NCBI RefSeq assembly: GCF_000428725.1 | Contig: NZ_AUAM01000016.1 | Span: forward strand, 1 to 64,000 | Direction of reading: 5' to 3' | DNA length: 64,000 nucleotides | From: Psychromonas aquimarina ATCC BAA-1526 | Lineage (GTDB): Bacteria; Pseudomonadota; Gammaproteobacteria; Enterobacterales; Psychromonadaceae | Shown here: piece after piece, positions 53,315-62,570 of the stretch | How the letters are laid out: each line of letters opens with the position of its first letter | How positions within the stretch are numbered: position 1 is the first letter of the stretch | Translations under genes and position numbers: made by a program | The notes under the pieces: model-generated | What the model saw: the letters and a program-made list of their open reading frames with translations, nothing else | The model's database searches: none | What the model was told of the DNA's origin: nothing

Positions 53315-54078
53315 TCCGGCAGGCCGCTTTTTATCTCGGCCGCAGTGGACTGGAGACCTGGCAGGCGGAAAAACTGCGCAAGCTGTGCACCTATTTTCAT
53401 GCGTCGGTATCCCTGTTTAATGTGTCGCAATGCTGTCGGGTGCCGCTTGAAAACAGTCTCAAAGTGATGGCCGCCGGTAATAAACCGGGTGATTTCTGCT
53501 TGTTATTTATCGAAGGAATGGATGCTGAATTAGCGCACTTAGTACTGCTGGACTATATCAGTGAACATTTTAAAATATTTCAGCCCGAGCAGGATTTTAA
53601 TTTTGTGCAGCACGCTGGAGTTGAATGTTTTTTTCACCTTTTAACTGCAGCTGATTTTACCCGGCAGGCAGTTATAGATAAAAATACTCTGCTGAGAGAG
53701 ATTGGCGGATATATTAAAATGTCTGCGGACAGCTGTCCTGCAGGTGAACTTTTTCTGCTGCGGGAGAAGCATGCCGCTACCGTGATGGGTCCGCAGGTTG
53801 CACTGCCGCACATTATGACGGAGCTGATCACAGTCCCTTCTATTATATTAGCCTCTCTGCCTGAGCCGCTTGACTGGCATTCGCCGAGGGGGCCGGTACG
53901 CTGCATTATTGCGGCTGCGCTGCCTAAGCCTGCTTCTGTCAAGATGATCCGGGCTTTTACTAACCTGTCTAAAAAACTGGTGGATGAGAATATCTGCCGC
54001 CTGTTTGTCGATGCGCCTGCTCCGCTGCAGAGTGCTATGCTGGCGGCTATGTTATCGGGACAAGGAAAAAACCAATAA
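53308..54078 (+). CDS. fusion of a histidine-less HPr-like domain and fructose-type IIA
   Basis: This is a 256-residue protein in two parts. Residues 1-90 follow the HPr fold pattern: RSGLETWQAEKLRKLC where HPr has GLHARPAAKL, then ENSLKVMAAGNKPGD where HPr has its serine-46 region, then IEGMDAELA. The phosphorylated His is Glu16 and the conserved Arg is Trp18, so this domain cannot carry phosphate in the HPr way. Residues about 120-250 are a IIA of the fructose/PtsN type with H168 in VALPHIMTE. It probably donates phosphate to the coupled IIB while the HPr-like part docks partners or senses state. The call rests on pattern reading; alignment is needed. Confidence 0.7.
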   Translation: MLIRQAAFYLGRSGLETWQAEKLRKLCTYFHASVSLFNVSQCCRVPLENSLKVMAAGNKPGDFCLLFIEGMDAELAHLVLLDYISEHFKIFQPEQDFNFVQHAGVECFFHLLTAADFTRQAVIDKNTLLREIGGYIKMSADSCPAGELFLLREKHAATVMGPQVALPHIMTELITVPSIILASLPEPLDWHSPRGPVRCIIAAALPKPASVKMIRAFTNLSKKLVDENICRLFVDAPAPLQSAMLAAMLSGQGKNQ

Positions 54079-54203
54079 GTAATCATTCTTGAGTAACGGG
54101 ATTATAAAGCGCCAAATAATTATTGTTTATCGATAATTTTTGGTTGTTTGTCGAAGGTTTTTGTCATATTCTCTTGTTATCTAAACAATGAGGTAATAAA
54201 ACT

Positions 54204-54752
54204 ATGTCTAATATCCAGAAAAACAGCCGCAGAGTACGCATCTTTCTGCAGTTTCTATTTGTAATTATTCCCGTCAGTGTGATTTATTACTGGTTTACAG
54301 TGGACACTGCCTATGACTTTATAAGCAGTTCTGGCATATTTGAATTAAGTCTTGATATGAACAATTTAACCCAGCAGCCGTTATCAACTTCTACGCGTCT
54401 GTTTGCAGGCGCCGCCAGCCTGCTGGTCTCTGCTATTACACTGTATGGGTTAACTGTTCTGATTCATCTGTTTCGTAACTATGAGAAAAGTGAAATATTT
54501 TCCCAGGATAATGCCCGTTGTTATCAGAAGCTTGGTTATTGTCTGTTTTACTGGGTATTCGGCAGTATGATTTACGGCGGCCTGCTTTCGGTTATTCTAT
54601 CCTTCAACAACCCGCCGGGTGAAAGAATTTTTATGCTTGGTTTTGCCGGCATGGACTTATTAACCATCATACTTGGATTTATCGTGGTAATTATTTCCTG
54701 GGTGATGAAAGAGGGACATAAAATTGCTGATGAAAACAGCCGCACAATTTAG
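54204..54752 (+). CDS. DUF2975 membrane protein
   Basis: This 182-residue inner-membrane protein has four hydrophobic segments (about residues 13-32, 66-90, 113-132 and 147-168) and the loop FRNYEKSEIFSQDNARCYQK, characteristic of DUF2975 proteins. These are commonly paired with a small Xre regulator, as here (9 bases downstream). Function is unknown; the pairing suggests a membrane-linked control unit. Confidence 0.8.
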   Translation: MSNIQKNSRRVRIFLQFLFVIIPVSVIYYWFTVDTAYDFISSSGIFELSLDMNNLTQQPLSTSTRLFAGAASLLVSAITLYGLTVLIHLFRNYEKSEIFSQDNARCYQKLGYCLFYWVFGSMIYGGLLSVILSFNNPPGERIFMLGFAGMDLLTIILGFIVVIISWVMKEGHKIADENSRTI

Positions 54753-54761
54753 GAAGCAGAT

Positions 54762-54980
54762 ATGACTATCCGAATTAACTTAGATGTAATGATGGCAAAA
54801 CGTAAAATGCGCCTGAAAAGCTTAGCGCAGCTGGTGGGCATCAGCGAACCTAACTTGTCTATTTTGAAAAACGGTAAAGCCAGAGCGGTACGTTTTTCTA
54901 CATTAAATAAAATTTGTGAAGTACTGGAATGCCAGCCCGGCGATATTCTGGTTTATGAAGATGATCAGCAGAGCAGTTAA
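54762..54980 (+). CDS. small Xre/Cro-type regulator
   Basis: This 72-residue single-domain HTH_26 type protein resembles YozG: INLDVMMAKRKMRLKSLAQL, then VGISEPNLSILKNGKARA as the recognition region, and CEVLECQPGDIL at the end. It is co-transcribed with the DUF2975 gene. AGGA precedes the ATG. Confidence 0.88.
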   Translation: MTIRINLDVMMAKRKMRLKSLAQLVGISEPNLSILKNGKARAVRFSTLNKICEVLECQPGDILVYEDDQQSS

Positions 54981-55056
54981 GCCGTTAAAAGAGTGCTGTG
55001 ACAGCGCAGTTTAGATCAAACTGCGTTTAATCATTTTAAGAAGGGGATCCGTTGTT

Positions 55057-55581
55057 ATGGAAGGTAAACTAATAAAGTGTTCTGTTATTCTGTTGTTAAC
55101 GACTCTGCTTACAGCCTGTTCAAGCATGTCGCCGCAGGAGTGTAAGACAGCGAACTGGCAGAGTATCGGTTACAGCGACGGTCAAAGTGGTGTTTCATCT
55201 AACAGGGTGAATGATTACATTAAAGACTGTGCGGAAGCCGGTGTTTCTGTGGACACTGCGCAATGGCAGAAGGCCTATGAAAAAGGTTTGAATTTATATT
55301 GTATACCGGAAAACGGTTACCGCGTCGGCCGGGCCGGAGAAGAGTATTACGGCGTGTGCGCCAGTGAACAGTTTGTGAAACGTTATAACCAGGGACATAA
55401 AGAGTATCTGTTGGAAACTCGCTTAGAGGAGATTGATACAGAGCTGCAGAGTATTCGCACACAGATTGAAAACAGCTCTGATAATGAGCAGAAAAAACGT
55501 CTGCGGGAGCAGGAAAAGTCTTTATTAAATGAACGCAGTTCACTGCTGCAGCCGAGTTATAGTTTCTCGATTATTTTTTGA
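55057..55581 (+). CDS. DUF2799 lipoprotein
   Basis: This 174-residue lipoprotein has the lipobox LTAC (C21) followed by Ser-Ser, so outer-membrane sorting is expected. The motifs CKTANWQSIGYSDGQSG and GYRVGRAGEEYYGVC are characteristic of DUF2799. A C-terminal charged helix (about residues 124-163, coiled-coil-like heptads) follows. Function unknown. Confidence 0.8.
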   Translation: MEGKLIKCSVILLLTTLLTACSSMSPQECKTANWQSIGYSDGQSGVSSNRVNDYIKDCAEAGVSVDTAQWQKAYEKGLNLYCIPENGYRVGRAGEEYYGVCASEQFVKRYNQGHKEYLLETRLEEIDTELQSIRTQIENSSDNEQKKRLREQEKSLLNERSSLLQPSYSFSIIF

Positions 55582-55708
55582 TTTTAAATCCGGCGTTATT
55601 TTAAAGCGGTTTTTATTGTAGAGCTGCAGGTATACATTCCCATACAGTATTAAATTTTTACCGGTGTAATCTAACAGGAATAAATCAGAGTAAACTTAAG
55701 GGATTAAC

Positions 55709-58561
55709 ATGATAAAAAATAAACCATCCTGGATGCTGACCGCCGCTTTATCCGCCCTGTGTTTATCGGCACCTGCGGTTACTGCGGTTCCGGTGGCCTG
55801 GGATCAGCAGGAACAAGTCTGGCTTAGCCAGCAGTCAGCGCATTTTACCATCAGTTTCTTAGACGGCTATCAGAACAATGCTGCTCGAGCATTGGATATT
55901 GCTGAACGTGTACACAGTGAACTGCTGCCGTTTTTCGAAAAGGCGCCGCAGGAGCGTACTGAAATAGTACTGGTTGATGATTATGACTTTTCCAACGGCT
56001 GGGCTACACCGATGCCCTTTGCGCAGATCCGCCTGATTATGAGTCCGCCTGAAGATGTTAACGATCTGGAAGCCAATGATGAGTGGATGCATATGCTGAT
56101 CCGTCATGAGTATGCCCATATTATGCATATGGAACTGTCGGGCGGAGCGGTCAGTGCGCTGCGCAATGTATTCGGACGAAATATGTTTCTGTTTCCGCAT
56201 GCACTGACACCATCCATGCTGCTCGAAGGACTGGCAGTTTATCTGGAAACCAATAAAGAGTTAGGTTACGGCCGCCTGCAGGGATCTAACTATGCGATGC
56301 AGATGCGTATGCAGGTTTCCGGTAAAAAGCTGAAAGATCTGCAGCAGGTGGCTGTAGCATCTCGTGAATGGCCGCTCGGCTCTCCTTATCTTTATGGTGC
56401 GTATTTTATTGAATATCTTGCCGATACCTACGGCGAAGATAAATTACAGCTGTTTTTACAAAATTACAGCCGTAAACTATTACCCTATTTCCTGCTTAAC
56501 AGATCCGCTAACCAAGTTTTCGGTAAAGACTTTTTAGTCTTATGGTCCGATTATCAGAGTTATTTAAATACCCGTTTTGCTGCGCAGATAAGTGCGCTTG
56601 AAAAGCAGTCTGTAGCGGGTAACGATTTACAGAAAAACTTGTTTCTACAGGTAACGGCTGCCGGCAAAAACGGCCTGCTGGTTAACCGTAACAATGGTGA
56701 AGACAGGGCTGATATTGCTTTGCTTAGTCTTGATAAGGATAAAAAAACTGACTGGCAGCCGCTTGTAAACAGCAAAGGAGTTAGTTCTATTGCCCATCAC
56801 CCGGATGCTGGTCTAGCTGTTTCCAGACAGATAAGCTATGCCGACGGGCGTGTATTAAACGATCTGTTCCTGTACCAGAATGAAAAATGGCGCCGTTTAA
56901 CTGAGCGTCAGCGTTTTCGCAAGGTCTCCTGGATGCCGAACGGCCGACAGTTAGTTGCCAGTCGTAAAGTTGACGGCTTAAGCGAGCTGTGGCTTATCGA
57001 CGCGCAGTCCGGAGAAAAACAAACACAACTGTGGCGGGGCGAAGAGGGTCTGGTACTTGGCGCATTTGCTGTTTCTCCGGACGGGAGTTATCTGGCTGCG
57101 GCGGTTAAACGCCCGCATCAGGGCTGGAATCTGGAACGTTTGACACTTAACAGCTCTGCTGAAAATCAGATGCACTGGCTGGCGCTTACCGACAGTAAAG
57201 CTGTGGAAAACAGTCCGGTCTTTTTACCCGACGGACGGATTGTTTTCAGTGCCGATTATGACGGCGTTTTTAATATTTATCTGCTGGATCCGCAGAGCCG
57301 CGAAGTAACACAGTGGACGCGTGAAACAGGCGGTGCATTTGCGCCTCAGTGGCAGCCCGGTTTAGGCCTGGTTTATCAGGCATACAGCACAGACGGTTAT
57401 ATTTTGCGTAATATTAAACAGCCCGAAGCATTATCTGTTTCTGCTGTGGACAGTTATCAGGGGCGTTACGATTATCCCGATGCAGTTATTGAAACTGCCG
57501 TTAAATCAGAACCTCAAACCTATAGCCCCTGGTCAACATTACGTCCGCGAACCTGGCTGCCTATTCTGTCAGTTGATGATGCAAGCAGTAGAGCCGGAGT
57601 AATATTTGACGGTGCAGATGCGCTGGGACGGCATAATTACCAGATTGCGGCAGACTGGGATTTTAAAAACGCTCTTGCCGGTTATAACCTTAACTATCAG
57701 TATGATAACCGCTGGTTAGTGAGCGCGCAACGCTCCCATAGTTTTGCAAGCTTCTCGGAAAACGGCCGGAAAGAGTATCGTATAACCCGTGACGATATAG
57801 TAACCGTGCAGCGCCGTAATATTTTTACTGCCTGGGAAGATAATCTTAGGCTGCACGCTGGTATGGTCTTGGATAAAGAGAGCTTGGTAGAGGAGCCTGA
57901 CTTCAGCGGTATTGGTCAATATCGTGCCGCTGATGAGACCTTAGCCGGTCTGGCTGTGACCTTTGATAATCGTGAAGCCTATTTAAATGTACCCGGAACA
58001 GGCTGGGGAAATTATGCGGATCTGGTCGTTGAAAGTAATGAGCTGTTCAGCGCTGATTACAGCGGTCAGAAATATCAGGCTCAATGGTTAGGAACCTTAG
58101 ACCTGCCCGGCAGAACAACTTTAACGGCGCGTTTAGGGTTTGGTTATGCCGACAGCGGCGCTAAAGCATTTAAACTGGGCGGTTATAAAACAGCTGAAGA
58201 AGCCGTTTTGTTTGGTCGTGATACCCAGGCATTAAGAGGTTATGACGAGTCAGTGCAGCGGGGGCATCGTTATGCAGTGCAGCGTCTGGAAGTGAACACC
58301 TGGCTGGGACGTGTCGAGCGCAACTGGTCGTTGTTTCCGGCTGGTTTAGGTGATATTTCCGGTAAACTTTTTGTTGATTCAGGTGCCGCTTGGTATGGCG
58401 GGCAGGATGCCGAGCTGCTCACCGGTATCGGCGGCGAGTTAACCGCTGAACTGAAGCTGGGTTATAACATGACGCTGCCTGTTACCGTCGGTCTTGCTAA
58501 AGGACTTGATGATAAATACGGAAAAACCCAGGGTTATATGCAGGTGCAGATGGGCTTTTAA
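55709..58561 (+). CDS. putative gluzincin metalloprotease with beta-propeller and outer-membrane barrel
   Basis: This 950-residue protein has a signal peptide (about residues 1-26). Near the N-terminus HEYAH (H133, E134, H137) and, 36 residues on, LLEGLAVYLE (E173) make a zinc site of the gluzincin type. Residues about 310-590 contain TolB/PD40-like repeats (for example AVSPDGSYLAAAV and FLPDGRIVFSADYDG). The last 300 residues alternate like a membrane barrel and end in phenylalanine (YMQVQMGF). It should be anchored in the outer membrane. Substrate unknown. The small secreted gene 65 bases downstream may belong with it. Confidence 0.65.
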   Translation: MIKNKPSWMLTAALSALCLSAPAVTAVPVAWDQQEQVWLSQQSAHFTISFLDGYQNNAARALDIAERVHSELLPFFEKAPQERTEIVLVDDYDFSNGWATPMPFAQIRLIMSPPEDVNDLEANDEWMHMLIRHEYAHIMHMELSGGAVSALRNVFGRNMFLFPHALTPSMLLEGLAVYLETNKELGYGRLQGSNYAMQMRMQVSGKKLKDLQQVAVASREWPLGSPYLYGAYFIEYLADTYGEDKLQLFLQNYSRKLLPYFLLNRSANQVFGKDFLVLWSDYQSYLNTRFAAQISALEKQSVAGNDLQKNLFLQVTAAGKNGLLVNRNNGEDRADIALLSLDKDKKTDWQPLVNSKGVSSIAHHPDAGLAVSRQISYADGRVLNDLFLYQNEKWRRLTERQRFRKVSWMPNGRQLVASRKVDGLSELWLIDAQSGEKQTQLWRGEEGLVLGAFAVSPDGSYLAAAVKRPHQGWNLERLTLNSSAENQMHWLALTDSKAVENSPVFLPDGRIVFSADYDGVFNIYLLDPQSREVTQWTRETGGAFAPQWQPGLGLVYQAYSTDGYILRNIKQPEALSVSAVDSYQGRYDYPDAVIETAVKSEPQTYSPWSTLRPRTWLPILSVDDASSRAGVIFDGADALGRHNYQIAADWDFKNALAGYNLNYQYDNRWLVSAQRSHSFASFSENGRKEYRITRDDIVTVQRRNIFTAWEDNLRLHAGMVLDKESLVEEPDFSGIGQYRAADETLAGLAVTFDNREAYLNVPGTGWGNYADLVVESNELFSADYSGQKYQAQWLGTLDLPGRTTLTARLGFGYADSGAKAFKLGGYKTAEEAVLFGRDTQALRGYDESVQRGHRYAVQRLEVNTWLGRVERNWSLFPAGLGDISGKLFVDSGAAWYGGQDAELLTGIGGELTAELKLGYNMTLPVTVGLAKGLDDKYGKTQGYMQVQMGF

Positions 58562-58626
58562 TGATCCTGTTATAGCGTTCAGCCGGGCTGCCGGCTGAAC
58601 ATTACAAAATAGATAAGGAAATATTT

Positions 58627-59034
58627 GTGTTTAAATTTATTGCCGTTGTAATTTTAATTTTTTCATCTGCTGTTCAAACTGCTGAGATGGACGTTTTATC
58701 CGTTGATCGTGCGGCTGCTGCTGACAATATCCATTTATCTTTTGCAAATGAGCAGAAGATCTATCCTAAGCAGGGGGATTTTGCAGTAAACAATTATGTT
58801 CTTATGAGTAATGAAAAGGGAGAACGCTGGGCTGTTATCACGGTAACTAATTTATCGTCGGGCAGCCGCACCCTGGAGCATAATCACTTGATGGCTCTGT
58901 TTGCCAATGGTGATCGCGGCACCCCTGTAGCTTACCAGGAGCACTTTGCAGGAAATGAAACACAGTCAATTACGGTTTCCTTCGGTGTGAGTAAATTTCC
59001 AATTTTATCAGTTTATTCCAGCCAGAATGAATAA
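58627..59034 (+). CDS. small secreted protein, unknown function
   Basis: This 135-residue protein begins with GTG after AAGGAAA. It has a signal peptide ending in QTAE (about residue 18) and a beta-rich body with no cysteines. I recognise no family. It follows the large metalloprotease-like gene closely and may be co-transcribed with it, as a partner or inhibitor; that is a guess from position. Confidence 0.5.
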   Translation: MFKFIAVVILIFSSAVQTAEMDVLSVDRAAAADNIHLSFANEQKIYPKQGDFAVNNYVLMSNEKGERWAVITVTNLSSGSRTLEHNHLMALFANGDRGTPVAYQEHFAGNETQSITVSFGVSKFPILSVYSSQNE

Positions 59035-59118
59035 AGGCGCTGCTGAATTTTATTGTGCTCATAAATTGTAAATAGGGCGGTAGACTTCCTGCCGCGGTTA
59101 AAATACATGCAGAGCAGT

Positions 59119-59187
59119 CATAGGACTGCTTTGATTACTGCTGAATAGACAGCATGTAAGCGTAAGGCGTGCTTGTGGTCAGGCCGG
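59119..59187 (-). pseudogene. decayed second copy of the dgt 3' end
   Basis: The block around TTACTGCTGAATA...GCATGTAAGCG...GGTCAGGC matches the 3' end of dgt (60963-61033) in the same orientation over about 70 bases, with roughly 80 percent identity and two single-base gaps that break the frame. It lies on the other side of the symporter gene. The rest of the gap 59188-59578 shows no gene and should contain the symporter promoter. Confidence 0.6.
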
Positions 59188-59578
59188 CATTCGCAGTTAA
59201 TTTCAGCAATTACTGTAAGTAACAGAAGTTTCTAATAGTGGATTTTTGTTCAAATAACACTCGCAGGGAAACTTCTGCTGTGATTCAGTTCGCAGAACTC
59301 GCAATTCAAATATTAAGCCCTTTTTGTGTTTTTCCGCATACATTCAGCTCTTCATACTGCTTATAAGTTACCGTTTTATATATCATTTAGTTTTTATACT
59401 ATGATTTGTCAGATCTATTAACACGCTGTTTTGTTTCAGTTTGGTTTCTTGTTTGTTATCACTTTGTGAAATGTTTTCTTTTATCCGTTGTTCATCTATG
59501 TAAAATGTCGCCCAACCCGCGAGGAACGCCGGGAATTTAAATTTAACATTAGTAAGCACAACCAACTGGAGGTGGACG

Positions 59579-60856
59579 ATGAATAAATCGTTATCAGGAA
59601 AGATATTTGCGGGCCTGTTTACAGGTCTGATTATAGGCACAGCAATTCAGTATCTGTTTAATGGTGTAACCTTGATGGATACCTATCTGCTCGGCTTAGC
59701 AGAAGGCGCCGGCGGTATGTTCGTCTCACTGATTAAATTACTTGTAGTACCTCTTGTTTATGTATCGATTGTCTGCGGTATCGTTGAATTGAAAGATATT
59801 ACTGCATTCGGGCGCTTAGGCGGTAAAACCTTTGCGCTGTACATTATTAATACCATTATTGCGATTACAGCCGCATTAACTGTCGGCATGATTTTCCAGC
59901 CTGGTGCAGGTGCTAATTTAGCAGGTACTGTGGAAAAAACGGTTGAACTAACAACAACAGAAACCCCTGATATTTTCTCTCTAATTGTAAATATTGTACC
60001 AAGCAACCCGGTACAGGCTTTTGCTAACGGCGATATGCTGCAGATTATCTTTATGGCTATTTTGACCGGTCTTGCAATTCAAGCGCTTGATACGCGCGGC
60101 GGCCCTGCAGTCAAAACGTTCAAGATGGTAAACGAAATCATGATGAAGCTGGTGGGGCTGGTTATGAGCCTGGCGCCGTTTGGTGTGTTTGCATTAATGA
60201 TCCAGTTAGGTGCAACATTAGATGCTGATACTTTAATATCTGTGGCAGGTTATGTTGGTCTCGTTGTTGCTATGCTGGTTTTTTGGATTTTCTTCTTTTA
60301 TCCAATGATGGTCGGCATTGCAACCGGTATTAAACCGGCGGCTTTCCTTCGTCATACCCGTGAACAGATTTTATTCTCACTATCAACCGCAAGCTCAAAT
60401 GCAACCATTCCAGTCACCATGCGTACGCTGACAGATAAAATTGGTGTCTCGAAGTCAGTTGCCGGTTTTGGTGTGCCGCTGGGGGCAACAATGAACATGT
60501 CTGGTGTTTCTATTTATATCGCACTGGCCACCATTTTTGTCGCTAACGCATTTGGCCAGCCGGTCAATACAGCCGACCTGTTTACTCTGGGGTTAACTAT
60601 TCTGCTGCTGTCAATTGGTGCAGGCGGGGTGCCAGGCGGCGGTATTGTGATGGTAGGTGTATTACTTCACCAGCTGGGTTTACCGCCGGAAGGTCTAGCA
60701 ATTGTTGCCGCAGTCGACCGTATCAACGATATGTTCTGTACCAGCTCAAACGTTGTTGGTGATACCGCGGTAAATACGATTGTTGCAAAGAGTGAAAACG
60801 GCATCGGCGTGCCTGCCGCTGATGACGCTGAAGCAGCACCTGTAACCGTTAGCTGA
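59579..60856 (+). CDS. dicarboxylate/amino acid:cation symporter (DAACS family)
   Basis: This 425-residue protein has eight membrane helices plus re-entrant loops, with the DAACS marks SLIKLLVVPLVYVSIVCGI, FSLSTASSNATIPVTMR (serine-rich hairpin 1), GATMNMSGVSIYI and DRINDMFCTSSNVVGD. Such proteins carry glutamate, aspartate or C4-dicarboxylates with sodium or protons. The ribosome site GGAGGTG is strong. Ends at a terminator. It separates dgt from the decayed dgt 3' end. Confidence 0.92.
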   Translation: MNKSLSGKIFAGLFTGLIIGTAIQYLFNGVTLMDTYLLGLAEGAGGMFVSLIKLLVVPLVYVSIVCGIVELKDITAFGRLGGKTFALYIINTIIAITAALTVGMIFQPGAGANLAGTVEKTVELTTTETPDIFSLIVNIVPSNPVQAFANGDMLQIIFMAILTGLAIQALDTRGGPAVKTFKMVNEIMMKLVGLVMSLAPFGVFALMIQLGATLDADTLISVAGYVGLVVAMLVFWIFFFYPMMVGIATGIKPAAFLRHTREQILFSLSTASSNATIPVTMRTLTDKIGVSKSVAGFGVPLGATMNMSGVSIYIALATIFVANAFGQPVNTADLFTLGLTILLLSIGAGGVPGGGIVMVGVLLHQLGLPPEGLAIVAAVDRINDMFCTSSNVVGDTAVNTIVAKSENGIGVPAADDAEAAPVTVS

Positions 60857-60882
60857 AGTTATTAAGCAGCATGATTAATAAG

Positions 60883-60905
60883 AAGCGCCGCAAGGCGCTT
60901 TTTTA
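60883..60905 (+). terminator. intrinsic terminator between the symporter and dgt
   Basis: A 7-bp stem (AAGCGCC with GGCGCTT) with a GCAA tetraloop is followed by a T-run. Confidence 0.9.
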
Positions 60906-60941
60906 GTTTTATGACTTTTTACCTGCTGCCGGCTGCGAATA

Positions 60942-62309
60942 TCAAAAACCGTGCTGACCAACCATAGGGCTGATCTGGTTACTGCTGAATAAACGGGCAT
61001 GTAAGCGCAGAGCGTGATTGTCGGTCAGGCTGGATATATAATCTGCAATCACCCGCTTTTCACGGGAGACATCCCCGTTTTGTGCCAGCCACAGCCGCTT
61101 GGCATGTTCGGGTAGAAAACGCTGCGGGCCGGCATTAAAGGCTTCAAACAATTCCATTACAATTAACTGACCGCGATATTCAAGTACTTGTAAATCGGGG
61201 CTTTTAATTACGTAATTGAGAACAAAACCCTTAAGAATTTCTAATACTTTAAACATTGCCGGTGCCAGATAAGCGTTATAGGCGAGAAGCGGATCGCTGA
61301 AATCTTCATTCACTTTTTTAATTTCAATGGAGGTAATTAAAGTGTTAACTAAGGCGCCGATGGCATCTTTGCGCTTAAAGTGCTGCAGTGAAAAGAGGTT
61401 ATTAGTAAGTTCGGTTAACTGATCTGCCAGGCAGAAACTGTTTATTTCAGCAAGCTGTGTGGCGACTTTTTCCTGCCACAGGGTTTTGCTGACAATGCCC
61501 ATGGCAATAGCGTCTTCTAAGTCGTGCACACCATAGGCGATATCATCGGCGATCTCCATAATTGAACAATCGATAGATTTATAACGTGATTTTTTATGTA
61601 ATTTCAGGTTGTTATCCTGCGGACGCTGTTTACCGAATAATTTTCTGTCACTGCTCGACAGCGGGCTGAGCACGTTTTCTAACAACTCTTTATCATGATC
61701 ATAAATCCCTTTTCCCGGCATCCACTCTTCTGTTTTCAGTTCACGAAAATTGCGGCTGGTATCCTGCGGATAGGGGGCGCTGATTTCGCTTAAGTAAACC
61801 GGATACTTTACTATGCCCAGCAGGCTGCGCCGGGTCAGGTTCATACCGTTAAATTCAGTGTAGGGTTCAAGCTGGGTTAATATGCGGAATGTCTGTCCGT
61901 TACCCTCAAAACCGCCGTGATTTATCATCATATAATTAAGCGCAGTTTCACCGCCGTGTCCGAAGGGCGGATGGCCGATATCATGGCTTAAGCAGATAGT
62001 TTCAATAAGATCATTACCGGGCAGCAGGGATGCAAATTCAGGCTGCACCAGCTGCAGATGGGCAATGATCCCGGCACCAATCTGCGCCACTTCTAAAGAG
62101 TGTGTAAGCCGGGTGCGGTAGAAATCACTTAAGCCGTTATTGTGAATCTGTGTTTTTGACTGTAAACGACGAAAGGCGGCTGAATGTAATACCCGGGCTT
62201 TATCGCGCTGAAAAGGAGAACGCTGATCCAGGCGGCGTCTTTTTCCCGGCTCTTCAGCTAAACGCTGCAGCCATTGTGGAGAAATTGTCAGTGTTTTTTC
62301 TGAATTCAT
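60942..62309 (-). CDS. dgt: deoxyguanosinetriphosphate triphosphohydrolase (dGTPase)
   Basis: This 455-residue HD-domain enzyme has the N-terminal FQRDKARVLHSAAFRRLQ, RLTHSLEVAQIG with the first metal histidine, and the HD pair in CLSHDIGHPPFGHGGE. It splits dNTPs, mainly dGTP, to nucleoside and triphosphate. The start at 62309 (MNSEKTLTIS) is chosen because AAAGGCG lies before it; frames further upstream add an unlikely leader. Its 3' end has a decayed relative at 59119. Confidence 0.92.
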   Translation of the reverse strand: MNSEKTLTISPQWLQRLAEEPGKRRRLDQRSPFQRDKARVLHSAAFRRLQSKTQIHNNGLSDFYRTRLTHSLEVAQIGAGIIAHLQLVQPEFASLLPGNDLIETICLSHDIGHPPFGHGGETALNYMMINHGGFEGNGQTFRILTQLEPYTEFNGMNLTRRSLLGIVKYPVYLSEISAPYPQDTSRNFRELKTEEWMPGKGIYDHDKELLENVLSPLSSSDRKLFGKQRPQDNNLKLHKKSRYKSIDCSIMEIADDIAYGVHDLEDAIAMGIVSKTLWQEKVATQLAEINSFCLADQLTELTNNLFSLQHFKRKDAIGALVNTLITSIEIKKVNEDFSDPLLAYNAYLAPAMFKVLEILKGFVLNYVIKSPDLQVLEYRGQLIVMELFEAFNAGPQRFLPEHAKRLWLAQNGDVSREKRVIADYISSLTDNHALRLHARLFSSNQISPMVGQHGF

Positions 62310-62570
62310 CGTTACGCCTTTGATCATCTGCTGTAAAAAAAGTGTAGCGTGTTTATCGGACAATAAGTAGTTCAAATAAGGGGGGATATTCTCATTTTTG
62401 AGTTATTTAGAAAGCTCAGCAGGGGAGTTGCCGTCCGGGAACCTGAGCTTCATGTTTTAGCTATGTTTTACCATGCTGTCAAAATTAGTTAAGTAATCCT
62501 AAATTAGAGTAATAAATATGGCTCTAATTCGTTTAAAGTCTGCAGGTAAGTCTATTGCTGCTATGTGCCG

